Assembly: GCA_965218775.1 (NCBI GenBank)
Contig: CBDCLS010000002.1
Coordinates: 80,209 to 144,208, forward strand
From: CAUZIZ01 sp965218775
Lineage (GTDB): Bacteria; Acidobacteriota; UBA6911; RPQK01; JAJDTT01
DNA length: 64,000 nucleotides
Direction: 5' to 3'
Shown: positions 22,726 through 31,682 of the stretch, in pieces
Layout: the number at the start of each line of letters is the position of its first letter
How positions within the stretch are numbered: the stretch's first letter is position 1
Position numbers and translations under genes: made by a program
The notes under the pieces: generated by a model
Seen by the model: the letters and a program-made list of their open reading frames with translations, nothing else
Databases searched by the model: none
Told to the model about the DNA's origin: nothing

Positions 22726-24006
22726 TCAATCCACAACCAGGTCCCATCCGAAACCCGGCCGATCTGAGGGTCGCATGTAGATTCCTTCGGGGCCGCGGCT
22801 GATGTTGTTCTCTTCCTCGAATCGCTGGTAGACCTCGTCAGGTCCGCCGGGTGGAGGCATGAACATCTCGCACCAGGGGCTGTTGGGTGTGGCCATGATG
22901 TAGTGCGGACCGCCTCCGCGCCAGCCGCCGTGAAGAATGACGGGAATGTCGTGGGCCGCAGCCAGGGCGCCGATTCGACGCAATTCGGTCAGCCCCCCAC
23001 ACCAGTTCATATCCGGCTGCCAGATGTCGGCGCCCTGGCAGTCCAGAAGCAGACGGAAACCGTAGCGTGTGTACTCGTGTTCCCCGGTCGCCATCCGCGT
23101 CGAGCTGATCTGGGCGTTGAGACGTCCGAAGCCAGCGTAGTTGTCCGGCGGCAGGCACTCTTCCATCCAATAGACACGGTAGGGCTCGAGGGCTTCGGCG
23201 AATTCGAGGGTGTAACGTTCGGTTAAGGCCATCCAACAGTCGAGCATGATTTCACCATTGGGCCCGAGGAGTTTGCGTGCTCGCTCTACCAGTTTCAGAT
23301 TTTTTTTCATCCCCTTAAGACCGTCCGCCGGCCCGTAGGGGACGGCGAGCTTGAGCTTGGTGTAACCAAACTCGATGTGTTGCTCCAGATCGTTGCCGGT
23401 GCAATAGCCGGGAATGCGTGACTTGGTCTCTCCCCCCAAGAGTTGGTACACGGGCATCTTCAGGGCGTTGCCGACCAGGTCCCAAAGGGCATTGTCTACC
23501 GCGCTGATGGCGTGCACCACGATCCCCTTGCGACCGTAATAGAGCGTCGAGCGCCACATGATGTCCCAGAGTCGCTCAGGGTTGAACGGATTCTCACCGA
23601 TCAGCAGTTGGGCCAGGTGCTTTTCAATCACAAAACCCGCACCCGGACCGCCATAGCCAATTCCTCGAACTCCTTTGTCGGTCGTAATTTCTACTGCCGA
23701 TGGCCCCAGGTCAGCGGCCATGAACAGTGATCGGCGGGCCTTGTACTCGGGATAGATCGACATCGGATTCGCCACTTCCACGTTACCGGTCGACCAAGAG
23801 CCGGGAGCCGGCTCATAGGAGGAGGGCAGCGGTCGCCTCGGCCTCGGGCGAACCATACGGACACCGGTGATCTTCAGCTTGCTTCGCGCCTCGGCGAAGG
23901 GAGGCGGAGGAGTGGTTGGCATGGCGTCTTCCTTTTTCTGGGCCCACAGGGAGGCAGCGCTAATCGAACTCATCAAGCCTGCCTGCAAGAAACTACGGCG
24001 ATGCAT
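22726..24006 (-). CDS. L-rhamnonate dehydratase-like enolase-superfamily enzyme, Tat-exported
   Basis: A 426-aa protein starting at ATG 24006 with a twin-arginine signal (MHRRSFLQAGLMSSISAASL). The mature part matches the mandelate-racemase subgroup of L-rhamnonate dehydratases: YYGRKGIVVHAISAVDNALW, PYGPADGLKGMKKNL, the metal ligands in LDCWMALT, MEECLPPDN and GEHEYTRYGF, and the catalytic His in PVILHGGWRGGG. The reaction dehydrates L-rhamnonate to 2-keto-3-deoxy-L-rhamnonate. A Tat signal is unusual for this enzyme but common for acidobacterial and planctomycete paralogues. It is the last gene of a likely operon with the DUF1501 and cytochrome genes; a cloverleaf repeat lies between it and DUF1501. 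Confidence 0.85.
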   Translation of the reverse strand: MHRRSFLQAGLMSSISAASLWAQKKEDAMPTTPPPPFAEARSKLKITGVRMVRPRPRRPLPSSYEPAPGSWSTGNVEVANPMSIYPEYKARRSLFMAADLGPSAVEITTDKGVRGIGYGGPGAGFVIEKHLAQLLIGENPFNPERLWDIMWRSTLYYGRKGIVVHAISAVDNALWDLVGNALKMPVYQLLGGETKSRIPGYCTGNDLEQHIEFGYTKLKLAVPYGPADGLKGMKKNLKLVERARKLLGPNGEIMLDCWMALTERYTLEFAEALEPYRVYWMEECLPPDNYAGFGRLNAQISSTRMATGEHEYTRYGFRLLLDCQGADIWQPDMNWCGGLTELRRIGALAAAHDIPVILHGGWRGGGPHYIMATPNSPWCEMFMPPPGGPDEVYQRFEEENNISRGPEGIYMRPSDRPGFGWDLVVD

Positions 24007-24014
24007 AGGGGGTT

Positions 24015-24098
24015 GTGGCGGTGGTCTCCAGGTCACCATGCATCGAGCCAGAGGCTCGAAAGAAAAAGAAAAGTTTGGCCTGGAGACCGAACCCACGT
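24015..24098 (+). repeat. Cloverleaf-like intergenic repeat, copy 3
   Basis: The outer stem is GTGG/CCAC instead of GTAGC/GCTAC, and the right hairpin begins with a G-C instead of C-G pair, so changes are paired. The central hairpin CGAGCC-AGA-GGCTCG is intact. It fills the gap between the dehydratase start and the DUF1501 stop, ending 7 bp from the latter. Confidence 0.8.
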
Positions 24099-24105
24099 CC
24101 AAGTT

Positions 24106-25572
24106 TCAGGCCAGAATCTCTTTCACCACGTGCGCCGGTTCCACGCCCGTCAGTTTGGCGTCGAGGCCCTGGTGCTTGTAGGTAAAGCGCTCGTGGTCGA
24201 TGCCAAACAGGTGCAGGATCGTGGCCTGGTAGTCTCGGATGTGGACCGGATCCTTGACGATGTTGTAGGAAAAATCATCGGTTTCGCCGTGAACCACGCC
24301 GCCCTTGATGCCACCGCCTGCCATCCACAGGCTGTAGCAACGCGGGTGGTGGTCGCGCCCGTAATCGGTGGGTGTCAGAGTGCCCTGCGAATAGATGGTC
24401 CGCCCGAACTCCCCGCCCCAGATCACCAACGTCTCCTCGAAAAGGCCACGCTCTTTCAGATCCTGGATCAGGGACCAGGCCGCGCGGTCGACGTCTCGGG
24501 CCTGTGCCGGCAGGACTTCGGGGGCGGAGCTGTGGACGTCCCAGCCCCGGTGATAAATCTGGACGAAGCGTACACCACGCTCGACCAACCGCCGCGCCAT
24601 GAGCGCTGCGTTCTGAAACTTGCCCGGCTCTTTCGCCTCTTCGCCCCAGCGTTTAAAGGTACTTTCCGGCTCGCTGGAGAGATCCGCCATCTCCGGGACC
24701 GAAGCCTGCATCCGAAATGCCATCTCGTACTGCTCGATCCGTGCCAGCGTCTCTGGATTGGCGATCTTCTCGTGCCGGATCTGGTTCAGCTCGCTGAGGC
24801 CGTCCAGCATCTTGCGGCGGACTTCTCTGGAGACCCCGTCCGGATCGCTGAGGTAGAGTACCGGGTCGGTTCCGGCTCGCAGCCCTGCGCCGGCATACTT
24901 AGGGGAAAGGAAGCCGGAGCTCCAGAGCTTGGCCGAGATCGCTTGCACCCCCGACTTGGGATGACTCTTCTCCGCGTTCATCACGACGAAGGTGGGCAGG
25001 TCCTGGTTCATGCTGCCGAGTCCATAGGCAATCCAGGAGCCGATGCAGGGCCGGCCGGCTACTTGCCTGCCTGTCTGAATGAAGGTAATCGCCGGTTCAT
25101 GATTGATCGCATCGGTGTTCATCGAGCGAATAATGGCGATTTCATCGACCATCTTGGCCGTGTAGGGCAGTAGCTCGGAAATCCAGGCGCCGTTTTGACC
25201 GTGTTGCTGGAACTGAAAGACCGACGGAGCGATGGGAAAGCGGGCCTGTCCCGACGTCATGGTGGTGAGGCGCTGCCCCTGGCGCACCGACTCGGGCAGG
25301 TCCTGATCGTACCATTCCCTCATCTTGGGCTTATAGTCGAGCAGATCCATCTGCGGCGGCGCACCCATCATGTGAAGGTAGATGCAGCGCTTCGCTTTGG
25401 GGGCGAAATGGGGAAGGTTGGGTAAGCCGCCAAACGTTTTGTCCCCCGTGATTGAGCCCAGGCTACTGTCTGCCATGAGGTTGGCCAGTGCGATTCCAGC
25501 GATACCCTTGGCCCCACGGGCGAAGAACTGGCGTCTGGTTTCTGCCAGGAGTGCCTCTTCGTGTGGATGCAT
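24106..25572 (-). CDS. DUF1501 secreted protein (sulfatase-fold), Tat-like
   Basis: A 488-aa DUF1501 protein. The N-terminus ETRRQFFARGAKGIAGIALA is a Tat-type signal. Typical family blocks are present: YLHMMGAPPQMDLLDYKP, SELLPYTAKMVDEIAIIRSM, IGSWIAYGLGS, LVIWGGEFGRT and DYGRDHHPRCYSLWMAGGG. DUF1501 proteins have an alkaline-phosphatase/sulfatase fold and almost always follow a DUF1549/DUF1553 cytochrome gene, as here (20 bp gap). The pair is thought to act in the periplasm on polymers or surface sugars but no activity is proven. Confidence 0.92.
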   Translation of the reverse strand: MHPHEEALLAETRRQFFARGAKGIAGIALANLMADSSLGSITGDKTFGGLPNLPHFAPKAKRCIYLHMMGAPPQMDLLDYKPKMREWYDQDLPESVRQGQRLTTMTSGQARFPIAPSVFQFQQHGQNGAWISELLPYTAKMVDEIAIIRSMNTDAINHEPAITFIQTGRQVAGRPCIGSWIAYGLGSMNQDLPTFVVMNAEKSHPKSGVQAISAKLWSSGFLSPKYAGAGLRAGTDPVLYLSDPDGVSREVRRKMLDGLSELNQIRHEKIANPETLARIEQYEMAFRMQASVPEMADLSSEPESTFKRWGEEAKEPGKFQNAALMARRLVERGVRFVQIYHRGWDVHSSAPEVLPAQARDVDRAAWSLIQDLKERGLFEETLVIWGGEFGRTIYSQGTLTPTDYGRDHHPRCYSLWMAGGGIKGGVVHGETDDFSYNIVKDPVHIRDYQATILHLFGIDHERFTYKHQGLDAKLTGVEPAHVVKEILA

Positions 25573-25592
25573 TTTTAATCTCTCCGGGAAAC

Positions 25593-28500
25593 CTATCGGT
25601 TCAATACCTCGTCCAAGTTCATGATCTGGCTCGCCAGCATTGTCCAGGCTGCCGATTGTGTCGATGACAGCGCCTCATCGGGGGGAGTTTCGCCAGTGGA
25701 AAGGAGCTTCTTCGCCTCCCCGGTATTGGAGCGGTAGAAACCGATGAAGCCTTCGTATGTCCGCTTGGCGACGGCGCGTTCTCTTTCGCTGAAGGGGCGT
25801 GCCAGTAGCCGGGTCGTGACAAAGTCCAGACGTCGATCGAAACCGTCTCCGGCCTCGCGCATGGCGCGCTGCGCCAGGAAGCGTGAGGCTTCAACGAACT
25901 GCGTATCGTTCATCGTAACGAGCGCTTGCATCGGTGTGTTGGTTCGCTCCCGGCGCACCGTGGCGTGTTCTCGTGTGGGGGCATTGAAGATGTCCATGGA
26001 GGCCGGCGGGGCGGAGCGCTTCCAGAAGGTGTACATGCTGCGCCGATAGAGTTTGCTGCCGGAATCCCGCTGGTAGATTTGGGTATTGCTGCTGGGCATT
26101 GCCACCGTTTTCCAGACACCTGCTGGCTGGTAGGGCTTCACGCTGGGACCGCCAATCTTGCGGACCACCAGACCGCTTGCCGCCAAGGCGTAGTCCCGGA
26201 TCATCTCGCCGTCCAGCCGAAAAAGCGGACCCCGCGATAGCAGTCGATTCTCCGGATCCTGTTCGAGCTTTTCGGGGGTGGCCCGAGCGGACTGACGGTA
26301 GGTGGACGAGGTGACGAGACGGCGAAAGAACTGCTTGATGTCCCAGCCTGATTGGCGAAAATCAAGCGCTAACCAATCGATCAGCTCGGGATGAGATGGA
26401 GGCTCCCCCTGCGAACCGAAGTCGTCGCTGGTCCTCACCAGGCCAGTACCGAAAACCTCCTGCCAGTAGCGGTTCACGATCACGCGGCTTGTCAGTGGAT
26501 TCGCGTCATCAACCAGCCACCTGGCCAGTCCCATTCGGTTGCGAGGGAACGAAGCGGGCATTGGATGTAGAGCCGCGGGAGTGTTGGCGGGTACGCGTTG
26601 CCGAGGTTGGTCGTACATGCCGCGGTGCAGCACGTGAGCCACCGGATCGCTATCGGGGTTCTCCTGCATGACGTGTGTGACGCCGCCGCGCCTCCGGATC
26701 TCTCGCCATTCCCGATTGATTGCTTGCTTGCGCGCCAGCAACCGGCGGTAATCCGTGTCCTCGACGCTCAGGTAGTAGAGACGCAGCGCCTCTTGCTGGT
26801 CCTCACTCAATTGTTCCGGTTTCTGGTCTCTGGCGATCTGGAGAACGTGCCACAGCGAAACGATCTTGGCTTCCTGAACCGTAATCGGGCGATTGAAGAA
26901 TCGAAGATCGGCTATCCCCCCGCCTGAGAAGTGGCGAACCTTGGCATCTTCTCGTTCGCTGCTCTTGCCGAATCCTCGGCCCAGTTGGAGGGGTAGTCCT
27001 GTTCGAATGCTCCCCTCCACCTTGGCGAAGAATTCGCTCCCCTGCTCCTCGACCAGATCCCCGTTCCTGTAGACGCGTAAGCCACCTCGCTCGCCGGAGC
27101 CGTCATGGGTTACCACTATATGCGTCCATATCCCTGGAGGCATCCGCTTGGTGTTGATGGGCAGGATCTTCACTGCCGACGGGCTGTCGCCTCCCGCTGG
27201 CTTTTCACCGGTCAGGGCAAAGGTGAGCTGCCGTTGCTGGATGCTGAGTGTCCATCCGCGGGAATGGTCCTCGGGATCGTCCTGAGCGGCAACGGTGAAG
27301 TTTCCGACGACCTTGGGCTGGTAGATCCAAAGAGCCATCGAAAAGGGGTTATCGGTATCGAGGTTCAAAGGAGGGAGCTCGGCCCACGATTCTTCCTTGA
27401 AGCGCAGCGCTGGTTGGTTCGGGTGGGGGCCCTCTGCCACCACTGCGCCCTGATTCAAGGCGATCTTCTCCCGGCTTCCCTCGATGTTGACAACAGGATC
27501 CCCGTCAAGGACAAGCGTCAGCAACTCTGCAGACTCTTCAAGCGGGGCCGACAGGGAACAATACCTCCCGGCGGCAAGCCACGCGGCGAAAAGCTCGCCA
27601 ACCGAGTTGGCGCGCGAGGCGATCTTCACCTCGAGTTCAGCTGCTTCCTGGCGCAGATCGGTCCAGAGCCCCCGATCCTCCTCACTGGGTACGACCAGGG
27701 TGGGTGGCGGGTCCGATATGTTGCCGTCCATGACGTACTGGGTGGTGTTTCTGAAGAAGGCGGTCAAGGAGTAGAACTCGCTCTGTGCGATCGGGTCGAA
27801 CTTGTGGTCATGGCAGGTGGCGCATCCGACCGTCAGTCCCAGAAAGACGGTGCCGGTTGTATCGGCTCGGTCCTTGGCATAGATGGCTTCGTATTCTTCG
27901 GGGATCACGCCGCCTTCATTGGTCGTGATGTTGCAGCGGTGAAAACCAGTGGCAACCAACTGGTCGAGGGTTGGGCTGGGCAGTAGATCTCCGGCGATCT
28001 GCTCTACCGTAAACTCGTCGAATGGCTTGTTCTCATTTAGAGCTCGGATGACCCAGTCGCGGTAAGGCCACATCTCGCGATAGTTGTCGATGTGGATCCC
28101 GTGGGTGTCCGCGTAGCGAGCGGCGTCAAGCCAATAGCGCGCTCGATGCTCACCCCCCCAGTGCTTGGAAGCGAGTAGTTTGTCGACGAGCTTCTCGTAC
28201 GACTGCGCCGAGCTATCGTTCAGATAGCTCTCCAGGGTGCCGGGGTCGGGAGGAAGCCCCGTCAGATCCAGAGCCACGCGGCGCGCAAGGGTACGTCTGT
28301 CGGCTTCCGGTGCCGGCTCCAGGCCTTCCTTCTCGAGCCGGGCAAGAATAAACCGGTCGAGTGGGCTGCGCACCCAGCTTTCGTTTTCAACTGCGGGAGG
28401 CTCATAGGGCTGGATCGCCTTGAAGGACCAGTGCTGATCCCAGGAAGCGCCCTCTTCGATCCAACGCCTGAGAAGGTCGATCTGTTTCTTCGTCAGCTCC

Positions 28501-28886
28501 TTCTTCGAAAAGGTTGGGGGCATCCGCCGTGCAGGGTCCTGGGTGGTGATGCGCTGGTAAAGCAGGCTGGCATCGGTGTCGCCCGGTACTAAAGGGCTCT
28601 TGCTGCCGCGTGCCGCGAAGGCTCCGTCCCTGGTATCGAGTCTTAAAGCAGCCATGCGGGTTTGAGCGTCGGGGCCATGGCAGCTGAAGCAGTTGTCGGA
28701 GAGAATCGGCCGCACTTCACGTTGGAAGTCGACCGCATCCACCGAGGCTGCCCAGGACGACGTGCTGACCAGGAATAGTCCGAAGAAGCGTGTGAAGATG
28801 CTTCGAGGGAGGATCAACGCCAGAAGAAAAGCCTTGCTTCGCGGATTCAGCATTACCACTCTTACGGTGATGTCTAGAGTGGACAT
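25593..28886 (-). CDS. Planctomycete-type cytochrome with DUF1549, LamG-like and DUF1553 domains
   Basis: A 1,097-aa exported protein. A long hydrophobic N-terminus (residues about 17-48) is followed by a PSCyt1 heme domain with CFSCH (66-70), DUF1549 with a second heme motif in VGCATCHDHKFDP, a central laminin-G/concanavalin-like insert (about residues 450-690, WTHIVVTHDGSG), and C-terminal DUF1553 (SRVIVNRYWQEVFGTG, TNTPMQALVTMND). Domain order is the family standard with a LamG insert. An alternative start is the Met 12 codons in. It probably transfers electrons while binding a glycan. Forms an operon with the DUF1501 and dehydratase genes. Confidence 0.93.
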   Translation of the reverse strand: MSTLDITVRVVMLNPRSKAFLLALILPRSIFTRFFGLFLVSTSSWAASVDAVDFQREVRPILSDNCFSCHGPDAQTRMAALRLDTRDGAFAARGSKSPLVPGDTDASLLYQRITTQDPARRMPPTFSKKELTKKQIDLLRRWIEEGASWDQHWSFKAIQPYEPPAVENESWVRSPLDRFILARLEKEGLEPAPEADRRTLARRVALDLTGLPPDPGTLESYLNDSSAQSYEKLVDKLLASKHWGGEHRARYWLDAARYADTHGIHIDNYREMWPYRDWVIRALNENKPFDEFTVEQIAGDLLPSPTLDQLVATGFHRCNITTNEGGVIPEEYEAIYAKDRADTTGTVFLGLTVGCATCHDHKFDPIAQSEFYSLTAFFRNTTQYVMDGNISDPPPTLVVPSEEDRGLWTDLRQEAAELEVKIASRANSVGELFAAWLAAGRYCSLSAPLEESAELLTLVLDGDPVVNIEGSREKIALNQGAVVAEGPHPNQPALRFKEESWAELPPLNLDTDNPFSMALWIYQPKVVGNFTVAAQDDPEDHSRGWTLSIQQRQLTFALTGEKPAGGDSPSAVKILPINTKRMPPGIWTHIVVTHDGSGERGGLRVYRNGDLVEEQGSEFFAKVEGSIRTGLPLQLGRGFGKSSEREDAKVRHFSGGGIADLRFFNRPITVQEAKIVSLWHVLQIARDQKPEQLSEDQQEALRLYYLSVEDTDYRRLLARKQAINREWREIRRRGGVTHVMQENPDSDPVAHVLHRGMYDQPRQRVPANTPAALHPMPASFPRNRMGLARWLVDDANPLTSRVIVNRYWQEVFGTGLVRTSDDFGSQGEPPSHPELIDWLALDFRQSGWDIKQFFRRLVTSSTYRQSARATPEKLEQDPENRLLSRGPLFRLDGEMIRDYALAASGLVVRKIGGPSVKPYQPAGVWKTVAMPSSNTQIYQRDSGSKLYRRSMYTFWKRSAPPASMDIFNAPTREHATVRRERTNTPMQALVTMNDTQFVEASRFLAQRAMREAGDGFDRRLDFVTTRLLARPFSERERAVAKRTYEGFIGFYRSNTGEAKKLLSTGETPPDEALSSTQSAAWTMLASQIMNLDEVLNR

Positions 28887-29003
28887 GGTACACGCTACAT
28901 TGCCCCGCTAGCAACAGATCGGCTCGTCCTAACGTCCCCGAGTGCCGGATGATTCAGATTGAAGCTTCTTCAACAGTAGGGCCAAGCGATCTAGCCTTCG
29001 AAA

Positions 29004-29104
29004 TTCGCCTGTTCGATATTCTGCGGTTCGGCATTTCCACCGGTTGCCTTCTCCAGAGCAAGGAAAAGTCTAAATCACAAACCGCAGAACACCGAACATG
29101 CGAA
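29004..29104. repeat. Imperfect inverted repeat in the 28887-29222 gap
   Basis: Arms at 29004-29030 (TTCGCCTGTTCGATATTCTG...) and 29078-29104 (...CCGCAGAACACCGAACATG-like) are about 85% complementary over 27 bp, separated by 47 bp. The rest of this 335-bp gap has no recognisable gene. Similar TTCGATATTCTGCGG-type phrases are, as far as I recall, frequent intergenic fillers in several phyla, but I cannot verify that here. Confidence 0.6.
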
Positions 29105-29222
29105 CGCCGAAGTACCCTGGTGGTTCTTGTGGACAGGCAGCCCGAGGTGGTGCTGTCGCGGGGACGGCTGACGCTCTAGCGGCAAGGTCGGATTTGGGAT
29201 TGTGCCTATCTCGGTCAGACGA

Positions 29223-30188
29223 TTACTTGTCGGCAGTCGGTCCCTGCTCGGCGGCAGGCGCAAACGAGATCTTGCTGGCAACGGTGAACTTCTTGTAGTC
29301 CGCGTATTGACTGGTTGCCTGGAAGCGAAATCCCTTGAAGAGCAGCAGGCGCCCCGATCCTCGAAAAGAGGCCTGAGCGGGTAGCCAGATTTCGTCGTTT
29401 ACCTTACGTCGCTGGAAAACCATTTTCGCCCCCTCATTGAGCTTGGCGACGATACCCCACCCGAACTTGATGCTCTTGAGGGTCTCGGCTTCTACCTTCA
29501 CTGGTTGATAGTCCTGTTCGCTGACCCAGACTCGACCCTGGATCTTCCGGAGTATCTTGACGTCCTTGATCTTGCTCTTGAACCCAGGGCGCGGCGTAAA
29601 CTTGACGACCAGGGTAGGGTACCCCTCGAGCAGCTCCCGGCGCTGGATTTCGAAGCGGTAGAGACGAAGCATCTCATCGATTAGCTCCTTCTCTTTTCGC
29701 AGCGCCTCTGCCTCTCCAGCCTCATACTCGGAGCCCGCCTGAAGACCTCTCTTTCTCCCCTTCTTGGCGTACTTCTGGACCTTCTTGTTGTACTTTTTGT
29801 CCTGCTTTCTGAGTTCCTTTTCCTCGACCGACTTCCCGTCCTTGGAGACCAGGCGCCGATAATTCAATTCCTCGACCGTAGAGGGGAAAACCTCGTAAGC
29901 CCTCACTTTCGTTTTCTGGGCTTCTCCCTTCTTGTTCAGCTCTATGACTTCCTGCGTCTCGTTGTAGGTATATTGGCGCAGCAGGAAGCGGTCACTGTGG
30001 AGGTTGTCCCGTACCTTGTCGACCAGCTCTTCGACTGGGGGAAGAGGAGAGTCCGGTGCTGCTGCTTCTTGACCCAGCGCTCCTGAAAACAGAAACAAGT
30101 AAAGACAGACCAGAGCAATCCAGCGCGGAAAGCGAAACCGGTATCCAGTGTAAGGACGGCTCGCTGAGGGTCGTTGATTCAGATCCAC
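29223..30188 (-). CDS. Exported protein of unknown function (outer-membrane lipoprotein-sorting-like)
   Basis: A 321-aa protein with a membrane/signal segment (IALVCLYLFLFSGALGQ, about residues 24-40). The mature part has a charged Lys-rich stretch (KKYNKKVQKYAKKGRKRG, about 130-150) and then a beta-rich C-terminal half that reads like the LolA/outer-membrane-sorting fold (YPTLVVKFTPRPG, GRVWVSEQDYQPVKVEAETL, SFRGSGRLLLFKGFRFQ). Similar proteins are common in Acidobacteriota, with no known role. The start is uncertain: the first 20 residues may not be translated. No partner genes; it is followed on the same strand's upstream side by the SGNH-like gene. Confidence 0.7.
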   Translation of the reverse strand: MDLNQRPSASRPYTGYRFRFPRWIALVCLYLFLFSGALGQEAAAPDSPLPPVEELVDKVRDNLHSDRFLLRQYTYNETQEVIELNKKGEAQKTKVRAYEVFPSTVEELNYRRLVSKDGKSVEEKELRKQDKKYNKKVQKYAKKGRKRGLQAGSEYEAGEAEALRKEKELIDEMLRLYRFEIQRRELLEGYPTLVVKFTPRPGFKSKIKDVKILRKIQGRVWVSEQDYQPVKVEAETLKSIKFGWGIVAKLNEGAKMVFQRRKVNDEIWLPAQASFRGSGRLLLFKGFRFQATSQYADYKKFTVASKISFAPAAEQGPTADK

Positions 30189-30252
30189 GTTTTTAGTAAG
30201 ACCGAATCCAGGTCCATCTGGTTCACGACTGTAAGGATCAAGCTTGCGGCTC

Positions 30253-31575
30253 TCAGCGTATCTCTTCGTAGAGAACCTTCCCGATGGCCTCGGCGATCAT
30301 CCCATATCCTTTCGTGTTCAAGTGACAACAGGTGTCGACGTAGAGTGGCTCATCGTGGTTCACGAAAAGCATGGTTAGATCGTGAAATCTGATCCCTTGC
30401 CGTCTGAGTTCCTTGCCCGCTTCAATTAGGCGGGGATAGCCTGGCTCGACCCCCTTCCTGTATGGCTCGTCTTCCGAGATGGCCACGCTCCGCTCCTCTT
30501 GCGTCATGATCTTTGAGCCAACAAGGTACTGGTTGGGTTGGAGAAAATGGAAGTATTCCACGTCGTTGGCTGCACACAACCTGTGCATCTGGATCGAAGA
30601 TCTTTGCCAAACGCTTACTAGATCTTGATACAACGCTGCTTCGTCTTGGTAGTCAAATGAAGGTCCCCTCACCAGGTAGCTCAGTCGGCCCTTGGATTTA
30701 ACCTCGTACTGATTCAACGCCAACTGCAGGGCCGAGCGCTGCCTCAGCAATCTGGCGTCGTAATACTCCCAAAGGACATTGCTCAAGACATGGTAGCGGA
30801 GGGGGAAGTAGGAACCGATACGCGCCCAGCTTTCCCGCCTTTCTTGGAGGAGCGCCAATTGGCCGATCATTGACAGCAACTCGGGACGCCTCAAGGTATG
30901 TACCCTCCCAAACCAGGCACGGGGAAAGAAGGGGAAGACCTGTTTGGGGATGTTCTCAGATGCGGGTAGAGCTACCTCGTTGAATCCGTCCAGATTGATC
31001 ACAATGTCGAAATGGGCGCCTAGCGAAAGGAAGTAGCTGAGAGTAATCAATTGTTGAGGCTGCTTGTAGCCGGGCAGGGCAAGGGTATGCACCACGTACT
31101 CTCTGTCCCGAAATCTTGGAACTTGCTGAATCTGCTCCAGGAGCACACTGCGGGCCAGATGCGAAGTACCTATGGCGAAAGATCCCCCGAAAATACCGAT
31201 AACGATCTTCTGGTGATTTTTGGCAGCAGCCGGGGTAAACGATTCTTCAGTCGGAAAGCCGTGGTCGGAAATGCCGCTCTGTGCGGTCGGATCGAGGACG
31301 TACCCAAGATAGGGATGGATCACCTCATCCAATATAAGGGGGTCGAGTGCAGGAGAAACCAGATTCCCTCCGTCGTGATCCTCGAGGGAGTCTTCGGAAG
31401 ATGTGCTGATCGCCTCTCGTTTTGCCTCGGTTGCTTCCCAGGAAAAAGGGGAGTCCCGCCAAATCATGTAGCCAAAGAACGCTAACAGCTCAGTGCAGAA
31501 ATAGACCATTGCGATCAGCAGGGCGTAGAAGACCAGCTTCTTTCTCCTACCGATCTTAGATGGCTGCATTCGCAT
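30253..31575 (-). CDS. Membrane-anchored SGNH/GDSL hydrolase-like protein
   Basis: A 440-aa protein with an N-terminal membrane anchor (FYALLIAMVYFCTELLAFFG, about residues 16-35). The following domain resembles SGNH hydrolases: GIFGGSFAIG (block I serine), the LDGFNEV segment (block III Asn), and a C-terminal DTCCHLNTKGYGMIAE block that supplies the Asp-His pair. Such proteins deacetylate or esterify surface glycans. Transcribed divergently from the propeller hydrolase at 31683. Confidence 0.75.
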   Translation of the reverse strand: MRMQPSKIGRRKKLVFYALLIAMVYFCTELLAFFGYMIWRDSPFSWEATEAKREAISTSSEDSLEDHDGGNLVSPALDPLILDEVIHPYLGYVLDPTAQSGISDHGFPTEESFTPAAAKNHQKIVIGIFGGSFAIGTSHLARSVLLEQIQQVPRFRDREYVVHTLALPGYKQPQQLITLSYFLSLGAHFDIVINLDGFNEVALPASENIPKQVFPFFPRAWFGRVHTLRRPELLSMIGQLALLQERRESWARIGSYFPLRYHVLSNVLWEYYDARLLRQRSALQLALNQYEVKSKGRLSYLVRGPSFDYQDEAALYQDLVSVWQRSSIQMHRLCAANDVEYFHFLQPNQYLVGSKIMTQEERSVAISEDEPYRKGVEPGYPRLIEAGKELRRQGIRFHDLTMLFVNHDEPLYVDTCCHLNTKGYGMIAEAIGKVLYEEIR

Positions 31576-31633
31576 GATTATATGTCACCCGTTGTCGGAT
31601 GTTCTGAAGTAGGGCCGAGCTCCGAGCGAACCC

Positions 31634-31661
31634 TTGTACATCAAGGGTATTGCTCTAGAAT
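31634..31661 (+). promoter_or_regulatory. Sigma-70-like promoter for the propeller hydrolase
   Basis: TTGTAC (31634-31639), 16 bp, TAGAAT (31656-31661), then a ribosome site AAGGAGAG (from 31670) and ATG 31683. The -35 lies inside a short hairpin ACCCTTG-TACAT-CAAGGGT, a possible operator. Confidence 0.45.
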
Positions 31662-31682
31662 GGATGCGCAAGGAGAGATGCA

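Noticed and set aside
24001..25173. 390-codon frame opposite DUF1501
   Set aside because: Overlaps a conserved family gene on the other strand; no domain or signal.
27105..27986. 293-codon frame opposite the LamG part of the cytochrome gene
   Set aside because: Antisense shadow of the cytochrome reading frame.
29104..29222. Rho-independent terminator downstream of the unknown exported gene
   Set aside because: No GC-rich stem followed by a T run could be placed.
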